The notes: a model not told the origin generated them from the sequence alone. 64,000 nt of DNA from Azorinus chamasolen (GCA_963576725.1 OY755243.1:77231349-77295348); one strand, 5' to 3'; shown: positions 51,590 to 62,277, counted from the stretch's first letter. Translations and numbers: made by a program.

Positions 51590-51705
51590 ACTCCATTAGC
51601 AAGCAGAACAGACCCTGATCAGACAGCTCCTATAGAATCCATCTGATCTGGGTCTACTCTGTTTGCAAATGCATGAAAATACATTTGTATGAGGGAAAGG
51701 GTTAA
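51590..51705. mobile_element. T2 MITE right half with hairpin
   Basis: CCATTAGCAAGCAGAACAGA, apex AGCTCCTATAGAATCC, right end GAGGGAAAGGGTTAA. The left half is missing. A fuller decayed relative is at 51002-51215. Confidence 0.65.
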
Positions 51706-51766
51706 CCTGCTGAAAACATAAGGTCTGCTCAAACTGTGATCTGCTAAAAGTTTCACTTTTGATTCG

Positions 51767-52017
51767 TTAACCCTTTCCCAGTTCTATGCTTATTTCAAAT
51801 TTCAATACCTACTGATTATTCATGAACAAAATAGTTATAGTGAAATATGTAAGTGGGAACATTGTAACCATTTTTAGAAAGTAAAGAAACAGATATATCA
51901 AATTCCATTAGCAAACAGAGCAGACCCAGATCAGACGGCTCCTATAGGATCCGTCTGATCTGGGTCTACTCTATTTGCAAGTGCGTGAAAACACATTTAT
52001 ATGATGGAAAGGGTTAA
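51767..52017. mobile_element. T2 MITE, inverted, complete
   Basis: TTAACCCTTTCCCAGTTCTA to GATGGAAAGGGTTAA, TTAA on both sides. The hairpin 51912-51974 pairs over about 30 bases on each side, apex GGCTCCTATAGGATCC. Confidence 0.8.
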
Positions 52018-52129
52018 AACTGTTGAGAAACTATTTACAGGATTTCAAACAGCTAGGATCCTGATGAGACACTGAGTTACTCGCCATCTCATTTGGATCT
52101 ACATTGTTTGCAAATGCATGTCAGGTCAA

Positions 52130-53331
52130 GCTATGGAAGAAATATTATCTTTTAGAATTGTAGCAGACAAATATTTTGACAGATGACAGTTTAATGACTT
52201 AGCATCTAAAGACTTAAGAGCCTAAAATGATAAAATCATATAATTATAAATATAACAACACATATAATTCTATCACATTTATTCTGCAACAAACACAAAG
52301 GTGTATATATGTAAAAATATAAATTTAGAAAAAACAAATTATTGACATCATTAAGGTTTAAATTTGAATTATCAAGGAGCTGCTCATGTTGAACTTGAAC
52401 AATAAAATCAATGAAAATTAATTTGCTGCCTGTTTATGAATTTGTACATTCTCAAGCATATGATTGGTCAGTTTTGAGCAAGCTCAAAATCTGACCAATC
52501 AGATACTTGAAAATGAAATCAGACTCTAAAATTTATATCCATGGGGCGTGGTGAACTCATTATAAATTTGACACAGTTTGTATGTGGATGAAATGCAATG
52601 TATTCCTTCACAAAATGTCGTAACTGGATCTAAAAATATTTCACACACAGGTGACTTTTTTTTTTAAAGAATTGGACGAATAAGATGCCTGCAGACAACA
52701 TGTTCAGCCCTGGCGAGGACAAAAGGGAGATATTCTTGAATGAGTGATGCAAGAGTTGTGGTTCTTGTACGCGACACTCCATCCACTTATGATAAAGAAG
52801 TGTGCCCAATTACATAACTGAATTTTGTCATTGCATACAAAGCTGTAGAAAGTAGAAATTTCCAAGGGAAAAAAAAGACAAGGGAGATAATACAAACCAC
52901 TGATAATTACTACATTGTGTATATAGTTAAGTTCCTTACACCAAAAATTCCAACTATTCAATATGAAGTTGTGTGCCAAATAAAGTTGAATTCTGTCCAT
53001 GTAAAAGTTATGGTCCCGATGGGTGACACACATATACATACATGAAAATGTCACTGTGGTGAATGGCAAGTTGACCACAAAAGAACTGAAACAAAAAATG
53101 TTCTTTAAAGTAAAGAAGATGACGATTTTAACAAATTTTAGAATTTTCAATGTTGACATATGTAGATATTAGTCTGGGGATTCAAAATGGATATGCTTCA
53201 AGCAGTTTATAAACATGATAAATGGTTGATCAGACACTGGCTTCATTGGAATTGGATATAATTATCAATGACTTGTTTCAAACCAATGAACAATCATACT
53301 GCAACCAGGCTACAGCAGAAACCACAGATCA
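52130..53331. other. Mostly unassigned, one CCAAT-bearing hairpin
   Basis: A hairpin at 52460-52500 pairs GATTGGTCAGTTTTGAGC with GCTCAAAATCTGACCAATC around a two-base loop. The rest is AT-rich. A 151-codon open frame on the minus strand (52704-53159) is hydrophobic and low in complexity, without domain or neighbour support. Confidence 0.45.
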
Positions 53332-53398
53332 ACCCTTTCCGTCATGAATATTTATGTATGATATAATGACATCACAAATATTTTTTTAATTTGTTGAG

Positions 53399-53609
53399 TA
53401 TCCCTTTCCACCATAAATACGCCTTTCTTCACCTGTTGAAACCATTGTGATAAATAGATCATTTGCTCCTATAGGAGCAAATGCTCTATTTATCACAATG
53501 GTTTCAAACTACAAAATTCTAACATTTTCCTTTTCTCTAGTTAATGCTCCTTTTCTGTAGATTTATTCAGAGGTTGGATCTAAAAATAGCCTATGAGGGA
53601 ATGGGTTAA
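53399..53609. mobile_element. T4 MITE with a T1-like left end
   Basis: GTATCCCTTTCCACCATAAA then ACGCCTTTCTTCACC at the left, hairpin with a perfect GCTCCTATAGGAGC apex, right end GAGGGAATGGGTTAA. Confidence 0.75.
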
Positions 53610-54200
53610 TACAGAACAAAATGCTTTCTGGATTACTTTTGTCTTGCATCAAGCTTCGATCCACTTATTGTACAGATCAAGAAATTTTGTTTGTTGTTTA
53701 GACCTTTGAATATGGCACGTTAGAGTATTGGCATTGGCAAACAATTTAGACCCAGATCAAAAGGCTCCTAGAGGAGTCCTCTGAACAGGGTCTGCACTGT
53801 TCATCATTCAAAATCCACTTGCAATTTATACCCTTTCATACCAAATGGGCTCTGCTGTTCCACTTTCAGTATTCAAAGGTTTAAGCTTTCCCTCATACAA
53901 ACACTTTTTCACGCCTTTGCAATCAGAGTAGACCCAGATTAGATGGCTCCTGTAGGAACCATCTTATCAGGGTCTGCTCTATTTGTTTATCCTGCAGTTC
54001 TGTCTAAGCCAAAACTTCCCTTGAAATGTTTACCTTATAAAAATGAATATTCATGAAATGATTAATTCATGCAAAAATGTTCATTACGGGTTTTATAGTA
54101 CTCACAACTAGACTTATGCAACTACAAGTATTAGAAGTCACCTACGTTAACACAGCAACATCTCTGTGATAAATCATCCAAGCACAACAAGGATACAATA

Positions 54201-54494
54201 TTAGCCCTTTCAACTCTGAATTTTCAAATGGACTATTCTAAAATTCAGACAAGTCAAGCTTACATTGAATATTAAGGGACTTTTTAACATAAAAACAGTG
54301 CAGCCCCTGATGAGAGGAATCATCTAGGAGCCCTCCCAGCTGGGTCTACGCTGTTTGCAAAGGACATTAGTGACTCATTTCCCATCACAAACAGTGCAAA
54401 CCCTGATGAGAGGGCTCCTCAAGGAACCCTCTCATGTGGGTCCCCATTGTTTGCAAAGGATATAAGTGACTCATTTCCCAACTGAAAGGGTTAA
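54201..54494. mobile_element. T3 MITE with two tandem hairpins
   Basis: TTAGCCCTTTCAACTCTGAA to CAACTGAAAGGGTTAA. The module from AAACAGTGCA to GACTCATTTCCCA occurs twice (about 54292-54382 and 54386-54482), with apices CATCTAGGAGCC and GGCTCCTCAAGGAACC. Confidence 0.7.
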
Positions 54495-54667
54495 TAGCTA
54501 TAATTGATATCAATTACAAAAACAAAAGGAAGTAAAATGTAAAACATAAAAGCTTACATAAAAAGACATTACATGTATAAACTCTGTTAATAAATTAAGC
54601 ACAAATGAGATGAGATGCTTACAGAAAGCAGCCGAGGATAGTGTTAAATGGTACACCTGCATATAAT

Positions 54668-55100
54668 TTAACCTTTTTGTCCATGAGTATTTATGTAAGA
54701 AATAATGGCATCATTATTTGTATAGTGGCACTTAAATACAGAAAATTTTGGCCAGAACTACAGATAAGGGTGCGTACCCAAGTAATAAAATCATCATTTT
54801 TCCATCAAACCCTATACTGTGACCACTCTTTAGAATCGTCTCTTCGAGATGATTCTAATGAGTGGTCACAGTATAGGGTTTGGTGGAGAAATAAAAGAGT
54901 TATTCTTGAAAATGTTTTAATTTACGTATCTTATCTGGAGCTCTGTTGGCCATGGCAAAACCTGTAGAATCAGAGCTATATAAGTTCATAAGTAAACAGA
55001 TCAGAACCTGATCAGATAGCTCCTACAATAACCATCTGATCTGGGTCTACTCTGTTTGTAAAGGTGTTAGAAAGTGTATGTATGGAGTAACGGATGAATA
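54668..55100. mobile_element. T1 MITE carrying an H element
   Basis: The T1 left part is 54668-54752 (TTAACCTTTTTGTCCATGAG to AAAATTTTGGC); the right part starts at 54946 (TTGGCCATGGCAAAACCTGT) and ends GGAGTAACGGATGAA. TTGGC is present on both sides of the insert. Confidence 0.72.
54753..54945. mobile_element. H-type MITE nested in T1
   Basis: CAGAACTACAGATAAGGGTG to TTATCTGGAGCTCTG, 193 bases. Apex GTCTCTTCGAGATGA. Flanked by TTGGC at 54748-54752 and 54946-54950, a possible five-base target duplication. Confidence 0.78.
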
Positions 55101-55688
55101 ACTGTAATGCAACTATCTTGCATGAACTTCTTGAACTATAATAACTTTTGCAAATAGATTGGAACAAAACGAGACCAAAATAGCATATGAGGACCTTGTC
55201 AGGATCAACACTTCTTTTTGAAAAGAACTGAAAGAATGTATAAGAGACATGATCAAACCATGAAACCATGATTTTTCAGCAACCTTTACAGTGACCGAAA
55301 AGCATTATACTGTTTAAAGTAATTTTGAACTAACTCAATAAACACCCCACCCAAAAATATGTTTTCTGTTTTTTAGTACTTGTGATGTTGATACCTACCC
55401 ACCAGCCCATATGCCCAATGATGTACCCCAATCTAATGATGGTACTCCAATCTAATTACCAGACAGAATTTTCTTTGAAAAAATCTGATTAAACTGCAGC
55501 TTAAGAATGGCAGAAGTCACTACAATTACTCGGTGTTCAAGTGGTAAAAAATATTCACCATGAAAGTATTAAACTTGCAACTGGATTTTGAATGACAAAG
55601 TGTAAAGACCCTGATCAGAGGGTTCTATCTAAAGCTCTCTGATATGAGTCGACATTTCGCAAATGCCAATATGCTCATTTCCAACATT
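55101..55688. other. No firm feature
   Basis: Contains a T3 hairpin remnant at 55595-55665 (GTAAAGACCCTGATCAGAGG). Otherwise nothing I can name. Confidence 0.35.
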
Positions 55689-55791
55689 CTATGAGCTAAG
55701 GGAGACAACTCTGAATCTGCCTTGACTCAGCAATGCTGCATTCTTGTTGTGGATCATTTTTCGCTGTAAGTCTTCCCGATGCATCTCACCT
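55689..55791 (-). CDS. Terminal exon of the unrecognised gene
   Basis: The acceptor is strong (a T-rich tract then AACCAG). One base completes the glutamine codon started upstream, followed by 33 codons and TAG at 55689-55691. The encoded tail is basic and helical. Confidence 0.5.
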
Positions 55792-58700
55792 CTGGTTACA
55801 AAAACAAAACAAATACATAGATGTTGACATGTTTATCAATATAATAAATATTACACTAATTCAAATGTAAAACTTGCCTATTAATAAGTGTTATAGCTGT
55901 AAGTGGTGTATTCCCTGTACTGCTGTACAGCTCTGTGAAGTTTGATTGAACTCACAAACATAATTACAATCTGAATTCTGAAGGAACCAACCGACAGACA
56001 GACAGATATATGGACGGTATGGTATGCCTTGTACTGGAGACAAATATACAAAAGTAAAACATATCACAGCATGAGCTTCTGATCCATTGCTCTGAATGGT
56101 ATATAAACCATGTTGTTTATACACATGTATACCATTATTAAAAAATAGCTATTACATATTCATGATATCATGAATATTCATTAGGTAAAGGGTTAACACA
56201 ACGGACATAACCTTTTCAGTCTCAAAATCGTAAAAAATACAAAATAACAGATAAACTCTTACCGGTTAAACATTTCAGCATAAGATACTGCATACCTATC
56301 TATAAATGCTAACAAAGAAATTTACACTTGCATGATTCAATATAGGCTCTATAGGCCTGGTGTTTACTTGAATATTCATACAAATTAGAGACATATACAG
56401 TAGAACCCCTCTAATGTTACCAGTTAACCCATTTGCTCCCAGTGGATTCTTCCATGTTTATATATTGGATTAGTCCATTTTTTATCTAAGGGGTGCCTGG
56501 CCTAAATTTTCAATTTTGTTTTGTTTTATATTGAAATTCCTATCAGCAAACTGTGTAGACTCTGATCAGACACCGCTTTATGCGGTGTCTGATCAGAGTC
56601 TACACTGTTTGCCTATGTCCCATATATGGGATCGTGGGAGCAAATGGTTTAATGAATACCAATAAACATGGGTGTCTTTATAAGCAGGTGGTTGCTTAAT
56701 GCAGGACAAAAGTAATGCAGAAAGCTCCTATAGGAGCTTTCTGCATTACTTTCATCCTGCATTAAGCTACCACCTGCATCTAGCACCCAAAATTATACCT
56801 CGTTTAGGTCATCGCATTAGCGGGGTTTTACTGTACATACATGTATATGTCTGTGTACAAATGTACTTAGTTTGCATTCAATATCCTAAAATATTCATAC
56901 AAAAGAGGTCCACTGATACTGAGTTGTAGAAATACACAAAGCAGTATCACTGAATTATTTTCAAATGGACTATTCCAAAATTTAAACAGGTCAAGCTTAC
57001 CATGAATATTCAGGTTATTTTAAAAGAATAATGTAAGATGACAAACAGTGCAGACCCTGATAACAGGGTTCCTCTACAAACCCTCTTATCTGGGTCTACA
57101 CTGTTTGCAAAGGAAATTAGTGACTTGTTTCCTACACTGAAAGGAATAAATAACAGTATATAAATATTACAACCTATGGAGGGTGACAGCACGTATTGTC
57201 AACCTGAACATCACAATCAATTTCTTCAGCAAAAAGATTTATTGAATGACAACAATAAAGTTTGAAATAAAAGTTATACTCGGTGCTTGAAAGTCATGGA
57301 ACAGCTTTACACTTCTATTCATTACACGTTTGGTACTGGTGAGTGCTGGAGTCTTTTCACTGTCCAATCTTGACAGATCCTCCCCCGAAATAGTCGCAAA
57401 ACGCGACATTTCTCAATTTGTGAAAGAAAAACAAAAAACTGTCAAAATGATGTTTGGTGATCAAATTGCAAGCGTCGGATGACGTCAGATGGATGACCTC
57501 ACACAAACAATTTAATAAGTGCTCACTGATCTAGACATGATGTTGCTTGCACGATATAATGTTGAATGAAACAGTACAAAATGTTTCATGGCAGGTATAT
57601 GGAAAATGTGTATAGGAATGTCATGTGAGGTATAGTAATAAAATTTGTCACACTAATATATATATAAGTACACTGAAACTAACAAGCAACTACATTCTTG
57701 CAGTTCATATACAGTATAACCTCTCTATAACAACCACTAAATTGTGTTAATTAGTTGGTATTTAGGGCAGGTGGCTGCTTAAAGCAAGGTGAAAGTAAAA
57801 CAACGCTCCTATTAGGAGCGTTCTGTTTTACTTTCACCTTGCTTTAAGCAGCCACCTGCCTTTAACACAAAATACTTGATGTAATTTAGTGGCCGTTATA
57901 GAGGTTTTTACTGTATCTGCCCTTATCCTATGAAAGATTTTCCAAAACGCTGATCTACTGCATTTCAAAATGAGCTCTTTTATTTGAATTATTTTAGAAA
58001 CAATAGGTCAAGTAACAACAGCTAGGTTCCAAATGAGACATATTCTAGATCCATGCTGTTTGCAGTTGCCTGTAAAGTTTCAACTTGCAGAATGGGGGTA
58101 TCTTAGAAAAAATTTCTTAGGGATACATGTACATCTTCATGCGATACACATGACTTCTACAATGATATTACATCTACCAATCACCTCTAGCTATTGCTGT
58201 TACAGTAAAACCTCTCTACAGTGACCACTCAAACAAATATAGGTATTAACCTTTCACCTGCTGAATGTTCATGTAGAAATATTGACATCATGAATATTTA
58301 TTAACTGAATTTAAACAATGGCATATGCTCGCTTCATATATAAACAGGATGTCATGGTACTGGCAGAAACTGTAGTCGGTTTTATTATAATTTCACAAGT
58401 TAACAGGAATGACCCTGATTACTTGGCTCTTACAGGAGCCACTTAATCTGGATCTACTGTTTGCAAAAGCATAAAGAAGTGTTTGTATGGGGAAAAGGTT
58501 AAATGCAGGTGGTAGCTTAACCCTTTACCTCATAGGCTATTTTTTAGATACAACTTCTGTGAATGAATCTACCCAAAATGAGCATTAACTAGAGAAAAGG
58601 ATTTTTTTTAGAATTTTGTAGTTTGAAACCATTGTAATAAATAGAGCATTTGTTCCTATAGGAGCAAATGATCTATTTATCACAATGGTTTCACAAAGTG

Positions 58701-61700
58701 ACATTTACAGAGTCGTCAAAAGTCGTCAATATGAGGGAATGGGCTAATGTAGGTCTAAAGTTGAGCAGAAAACTCCCATAAGAGCTTTCTGCATAATATG
58801 TGTTATACATTAAGCAACTACCAGTTTGTTGAAGATGTTAATACATCTAATAATCGTTATAGAGAAGTTCTAATACACCAACCATTTTATTAACCCTTTA
58901 CCTGATATAGACACCTAATGAAACTTTTTGCAAACAGAGTAAACCCAGTCTGCTCCGTTTACTTGTGAAATTATCTGATTCTAACATTTGCCTTTATTCA
59001 TATGCTATTTTAAAACTTCAACTAATTGATATTCATGATGTTATTATATCCTACAGGAATATTCATGAGGAAACATAAGAGTTCCATCCTGCTATTCACA
59101 GCTACTGCGATCGGGCAGCTTTTTCCTCTTTTAGTTCTTCCTTTGCAAAATTGAGTACTTTCTTTGCTTTTTTCTCCCAGACGTTAAAGCCAGCCATAAA
59201 TTCATCAAAGCTCTTTGCCTCCTCATTCAGTGTTGCCATGGCAATGGGTGTTTCCAGTTTTGGGTTATCTCTCAGCCAGTGGGAAAGCTGTATTTGTGCC
59301 TGGTCCACCTGTTTGTTCATGTTTAGAGACTGAAGGGTGTGGATGAGACTGTCAAAGCAAGAATGTACCCACTTCATGTACACACCCGGAGACTCTGTAA
59401 AAACAATAAATGACTAGTTATGAACTGACTCACACAAATTCTAGAGCAAGAAACGTATGTGGATGCCCTTGAATATTTTATGACAGATTACATGTACAGT
59501 AAAACCTCTCTATAGTGGCCACTTAATTACATCAAGTATTTTGTGTTAAAGGCAGGTGGCTGCTTAAAGCAAGGTGAAAGTAAAACCTAAACCCTAAATA
59601 CCAACTAATTAACACAATTTAGTGGCCGTTATAGAGAGATTTTACTGTACCACAATCATGGTAACAATGAGAGTGTGCCCATTCATAAATTCCAAAATGA
59701 GTCCTTCTGTATTGTAACCCTTTCAATGCTGAATTTTCAGAGTAGAATAGTCCAGCATAGTATTTTGGTAGAGTCCATACAGTATGAAAGGGTAAAACCT
59801 GTGAGAGGATTATGAATGAAAAACAGTGAAAACCCTGATCAGAGAGTTCCTCTTGGAGTCTCTGATCTGGGTCTACACTGCTTGCAAATGACAGTGCATT
59901 CATTTCCTGCATCCACAGGGTTAATATTTTATCAAGCATCTCCTGTTGAAGAAGTTTAGACTTTCTATTTATGGTTACATTGACCTTAATCCAAGTTCCA
60001 ACTAGAACTATCACTAAAGGTGATTGATACCCCTACCCACCACCTTGTCAAAAGATCCAATGACTTCAGTACAAAAGGCAATAGCTCAATAATCCTTTCA
60101 TCCACACTAAAATGTGGAAAGAAAATTGTTCACTCACATAAAAATTATGTCACACACATCTACACATCATTATAAATGCATATGCAAAATTTGAGGTACA
60201 ATGGTGAAGAAATATAGAAGTACATGTAGTACTTGAGAAGCTATGCTCTGGACAAAAAAATACTTATGAAAAGTAACAAATAAGAATAAATCCTTCTAAA
60301 ATGAATTAAGAATTATAGTCCTTGTTGACTGCACATCCTCTTATCACCCTCTATCCATATACACAGTTTCATAGTTGTACCTACAAAACTTGAGAAGTTA
60401 TGCTCCGGACAAAATATTTCTTCTGAAAAGTAACTAAGGGGAATAACTCTCTCAATAATGAATTTAGAGTTACAACCCTTACTGACTGCATATCCTCTTA
60501 TCACCCTCTATCCATATATAAAGTTTCACAGTTGTGCATACAATACTTGAGAAGTTATGCTCTGGACAAAAAATGCTTCTGAAAAGTAACTAAAGGGAAT
60601 AACTCCCTCAAATATGAATTTAGAGTTAAACCCCTTGTTGATTGCACATCCTCTCATCACTCTCATAATGTGTACCAAGTTTGAAGACAATATCATAAAC
60701 AGGTTTTAAGAAAATGGCATGTCTCAAAAATATGTCCCAATTAAGAGACAAAATATGAAGTTAAAAAGGGGCATAATTCTGTCAAATTTTGTGCAAGAGT
60801 TATGAAACATGGAGAAGATTGTCCCCACATAACACTTATACTATGTATTAAGTTTGAAGGTGGTATCATAAATAGTTTTCAAGAAAAACCAATGTCCCGA
60901 AAAAACGCGAGTCAGTGACAGACGGACGGATGGAGGGACAAGGTGATTCCTATATAGCCCTCACCACAGGTGATGGGGGTATAATAAAGAAACTTCAAGT
61001 CAGCTATTATACATTGTATGTACACCAGTCTGTTTTACTACCTAAAGGTTACAGAGTAAGTGAAGTAGGAACACTTCTCCAATTGGTCCATTATTGGTCT
61101 TAATATTTTACATTAATAGTACCCTGTTACTTTTGACTCTTTTCGTCAACTTGTTTATTCACATGTCCACCATTGATTGTAAGTTTATAGATGAAACAAT
61201 AAGCAGCATGCTTCCGATCCAATCCTTTTGATTTTGATTCTATGTATTTATATGTACTGCAAATTACCGGTATATAATAAATGTTTAAACCAATTAGTCC
61301 ACTACTATTGTTACTCTTTTTGGCCATGTTAACCCTTTACCTGTTCATTATTCAAGGTAAGAAATTATAATGACATCATTGACACTTATTAGCTGAATTT
61401 TTATACTGGTTTATGAACACAGGCCTTTGTTACCATGGCATAAGCTGTAGAATCAGATCTATATAATATCATAAGCAAACAGAGCAGACCCTGATCAAAT
61501 GGCTCCTACAGGAGCCATCCGATCTGGGTCGGTTCTGTTTGCAAAGGCATAAAAATTATGAAGGAAAGGGTTAATGTCACAAAAACTGCAGAGTTAAAGG
61601 CAATGTGTCTATTAACCCTTCTCTTGCTGAATTTTAAAATACATTTCTCCTTCTTTACCCATGCCTTGTTGTATAATTACATATATCTTCACTGTGTACA

Positions 61701-62277
61701 AGTATTTCGCTGTGCAATCACTGCTGTGGAGTGCACTGGTTGCATAATCAACTTGTAAATAGTGCAGACCCTGATGAGACAGCTCCTGCAGGAGCTGTCT
61801 CATCTGGGTCTTCACTATTTACAGTTAGGTATATTGATGTGAATAGCAAGCAAAAAGGGTTAACATATTCCTTCATACCGACACCTTTTGATGCCTCTGT
61901 AAAAGTCACTTTTTGAAACCATTGAGATAAATAGAGCCTTTGCTCCTGTTTGTCATGTTACACCTTTCTTTACAATAAGCTTTACCAATTCAAATTTTGG
62001 AATACATGTAGTCCATTTAAAAATTCAGAATTGCAAGGGTTAAGAGATAAGAAAGGTGGCAGACCAATTATAAAGTCTTATTCAGAGGCTAAATTGATTT
62101 TTACCTATGTTGTCCACAACATTCTTCAGGATCATGATACATTCTTTAGGTTTCTCTGTAATCTTGTAGAATGTACCAAGAGTTGCTGCAGCCAGAAGTC
62201 GGAAGTAGCTGTTACTTGGCTGACAGAGCTTCATCAGTGCAACACTGGTCTGCATCATATCCTCTGCCAGTCGTAGT
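55689..62277 (-). CDS. Unrecognised gene, last three exons, 5' end outside the window
   Basis: Three minus-strand exons join in phase: 62105-62277, 59106-59394 and 55689-55791, giving about 188 codons to the stop. The first exon encodes amphipathic helices (MQTSVALMKLCQPSNSYFR, LLAAATLGTFYKI), suggestive of an alpha-helical repeat protein. The second continues (YMKWVHSCFDSLIHTLQSLN) and ends in a charged K/E-rich helix (KEELKEEKAARSQ). The third adds GEMHREDLQRKMIHNKNAAL and stops after RFRVVSLSS. I do not recognise the family and give no function. If the last splice is not used, the protein would stop at TAG 59102-59104 right at the donor. The upstream exons must lie beyond base 64000. Confidence 0.6.
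56398..56833. mobile_element. M1 element carrying a nested T6 MITE
   Basis: Ends CAGTAGAACCCCTCTAATG and CATTAGCGGGGTTTTACTG, with TA on both sides. The M1 hairpin core is intact (56697-56766, apex AAAGCTCCTATAGGAGCTTT). The T6 element sits at 56424-56652, 26 bases from the left end. Confidence 0.75.
56424..56652. mobile_element. T6 MITE, TTAA-flanked
   Basis: TTAACCCATTTGCTCCCAGT to GTGGGAGCAAATGGTTTAA. The hairpin has AAACTGTGTAGACTCTGATC arms, as in the T1-T3 group, but the apex is ACACCGCTTTATGCGGTGT, so the apex has been replaced while both sides stay paired. Confidence 0.75.
56940..57150. mobile_element. T3 MITE
   Basis: AAATGGACTATTCCAAAATT, hairpin with AACAGTGCAGACCCTGATAA and the apex GGGTTCCTCTACAAACCC, then GACTTGTTTCCTACACTGAA. 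Confidence 0.65.
57287..57409 (-). pseudogene. Possible N-terminal fragment of a Crypton-type (tyrosine recombinase) protein
   Basis: From ATG at 57407-57409 the minus strand reads MSRFATISGEDLSRL and then TSTKRVMNRSVKLFHDF. This resembles the N-terminal pattern (RF..S.EDL..LL..K....T...V..A...F..F) of Crypton-derived proteins common in invertebrates. The frame ends soon after, and no catalytic part is visible. It could also be the first exon of a host gene. Confidence 0.4.
57712..57913. mobile_element. M2 MITE, complete, 202 bp
   Basis: CAGTATAACCTCTCTATAAC to TTATAGAGGTTTTTACTG, TA on both sides. Palindromic throughout; apex CGCTCCTATTAGGAGCG. Inverted relative to 23967-24173. Confidence 0.82.
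58246..58502. mobile_element. T1 MITE, inverted, nested
   Basis: TTAACCTTTCACCTGCTGAA to GGGGAAAAGGTTAA, TTAA on both sides. Apex GGCTCTTACAGGAGCC. Confidence 0.76.
58517..58747. mobile_element. T4 MITE, nested
   Basis: TTAACCCTTTACCTCATAGG to GGGAATGGGCTAA. Apex TTGTTCCTATAGGAGCAA. Confidence 0.8.
58890..59070. mobile_element. T1 MITE, hairpin apex deleted
   Basis: TTAACCCTTTACCTGATATA at the left. The arms AAACAGAGTAAACCCAG and TCTGCTCCGTTTAC meet directly, without the central palindrome. The right end is decayed. Confidence 0.65.
59106..59394 (-). CDS. Penultimate exon of the unrecognised gene
   Basis: The acceptor is TTGTTTTTACAG; the donor would be GTAGCT (59105-59100), where the same bases read on give the stop CAG-TAG. 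Phase 1 in, phase 2 out. It encodes VYMKWVHSCFDSLIHTLQSL and the charged KVLNFAKEELKEEKAARS. Confidence 0.65.
59497..59647. mobile_element. M2 deletion derivative, 151 bp
   Basis: CAGTAAAACCTCTCTATAGT to TTATAGAGAGATTTTACTG, TA on both sides. The centre with the CTCCTATAGGAG apex and the right arm of the core is gone (AAAGTAAAACCTAAACCCTA). Confidence 0.78.
59716..59926. mobile_element. T3 MITE
   Basis: GTAACCCTTTCAATGCTGAA to CATCCACAGGGTTAA. Apex AGTTCCTCTTGGAGT. Confidence 0.66.
60001..60984. repeat. Dispersed repeat with three to four internal units of about 145 bases
   Basis: Starts ACTAGAACTATCACTAAAGG then TGATTGATACCCC and ends CACAGGTGATGGGGGTATAA, so the termini are roughly inverted. 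The internal unit includes AAAAGTAACTAAGGGGAATA and TTGAGAAGTTATGCTC. Fragments of the same family are at 13600-14085 and 23600-23710. Confidence 0.65.
61329..61574. mobile_element. T1 MITE, inverted, complete
   Basis: TTAACCCTTTACCTGTTCAT to GAAGGAAAGGGTTAA, TTAA on both sides. Apex TGGCTCCTACAGGAGCCA. Confidence 0.8.
61612..61863. mobile_element. T5 MITE, inverted, complete
   Basis: TTAACCCTTCTCTTGCTGAA to GCAAGCAAAAAGGGTTAA, TTAA on both sides. Apex AGCTCCTGCAGGAGCT. Reverse orientation of the copies at 28149 and 38675. Confidence 0.85.
61860..62043. mobile_element. T4/T3 chimeric MITE
   Basis: Left half T4 (TTAACATATTCCTTCATACC, GAAACCATTGAGATAAATAG, TTTGCTCCT), right half T3 (GTTTGTCATGTTACACC to TTGCAAGGGTTAA). 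The junction is at the hairpin apex. It shares its left TTAA with the T5 copy. Confidence 0.7.
62105..62277 (-). CDS. First visible exon of the unrecognised gene
   Basis: The acceptor is ATATTTCAG and the donor GTAAAA. It encodes LRLAEDMMQTSVALMKLCQP and SNSYFRLLAAATLGTFYKIT. Starts with the last base of a split codon and ends in phase 1. The regular hydrophobic spacing suggests paired helices. Confidence 0.72.

Larger units (their letters stand above)
58203..58873. mobile_element. M1/M2-type element with two nested TTAA MITEs
   Basis: The left end CAGTAAAACCTCTCTACAGT follows TA; the right end GTTATAGAGAAGTTCTAAT is decayed. Inside, a T1 occupies 58246-58502 and a T4 58517-58747. Removing both restores an M1-like core (ATGCAGGTGGTAGCTTAA then TGTAGGTCTAAAGTTGAGCA, apex ACTCCCATAAGAGCTT). 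Confidence 0.68.

Noticed and set aside
52704..53159. 151-codon hydrophobic frame on the minus strand
   Set aside because: Rich in Phe, Ile and Cys as expected from AT-rich DNA read by chance. No domain, no splice partner and no neighbour context.
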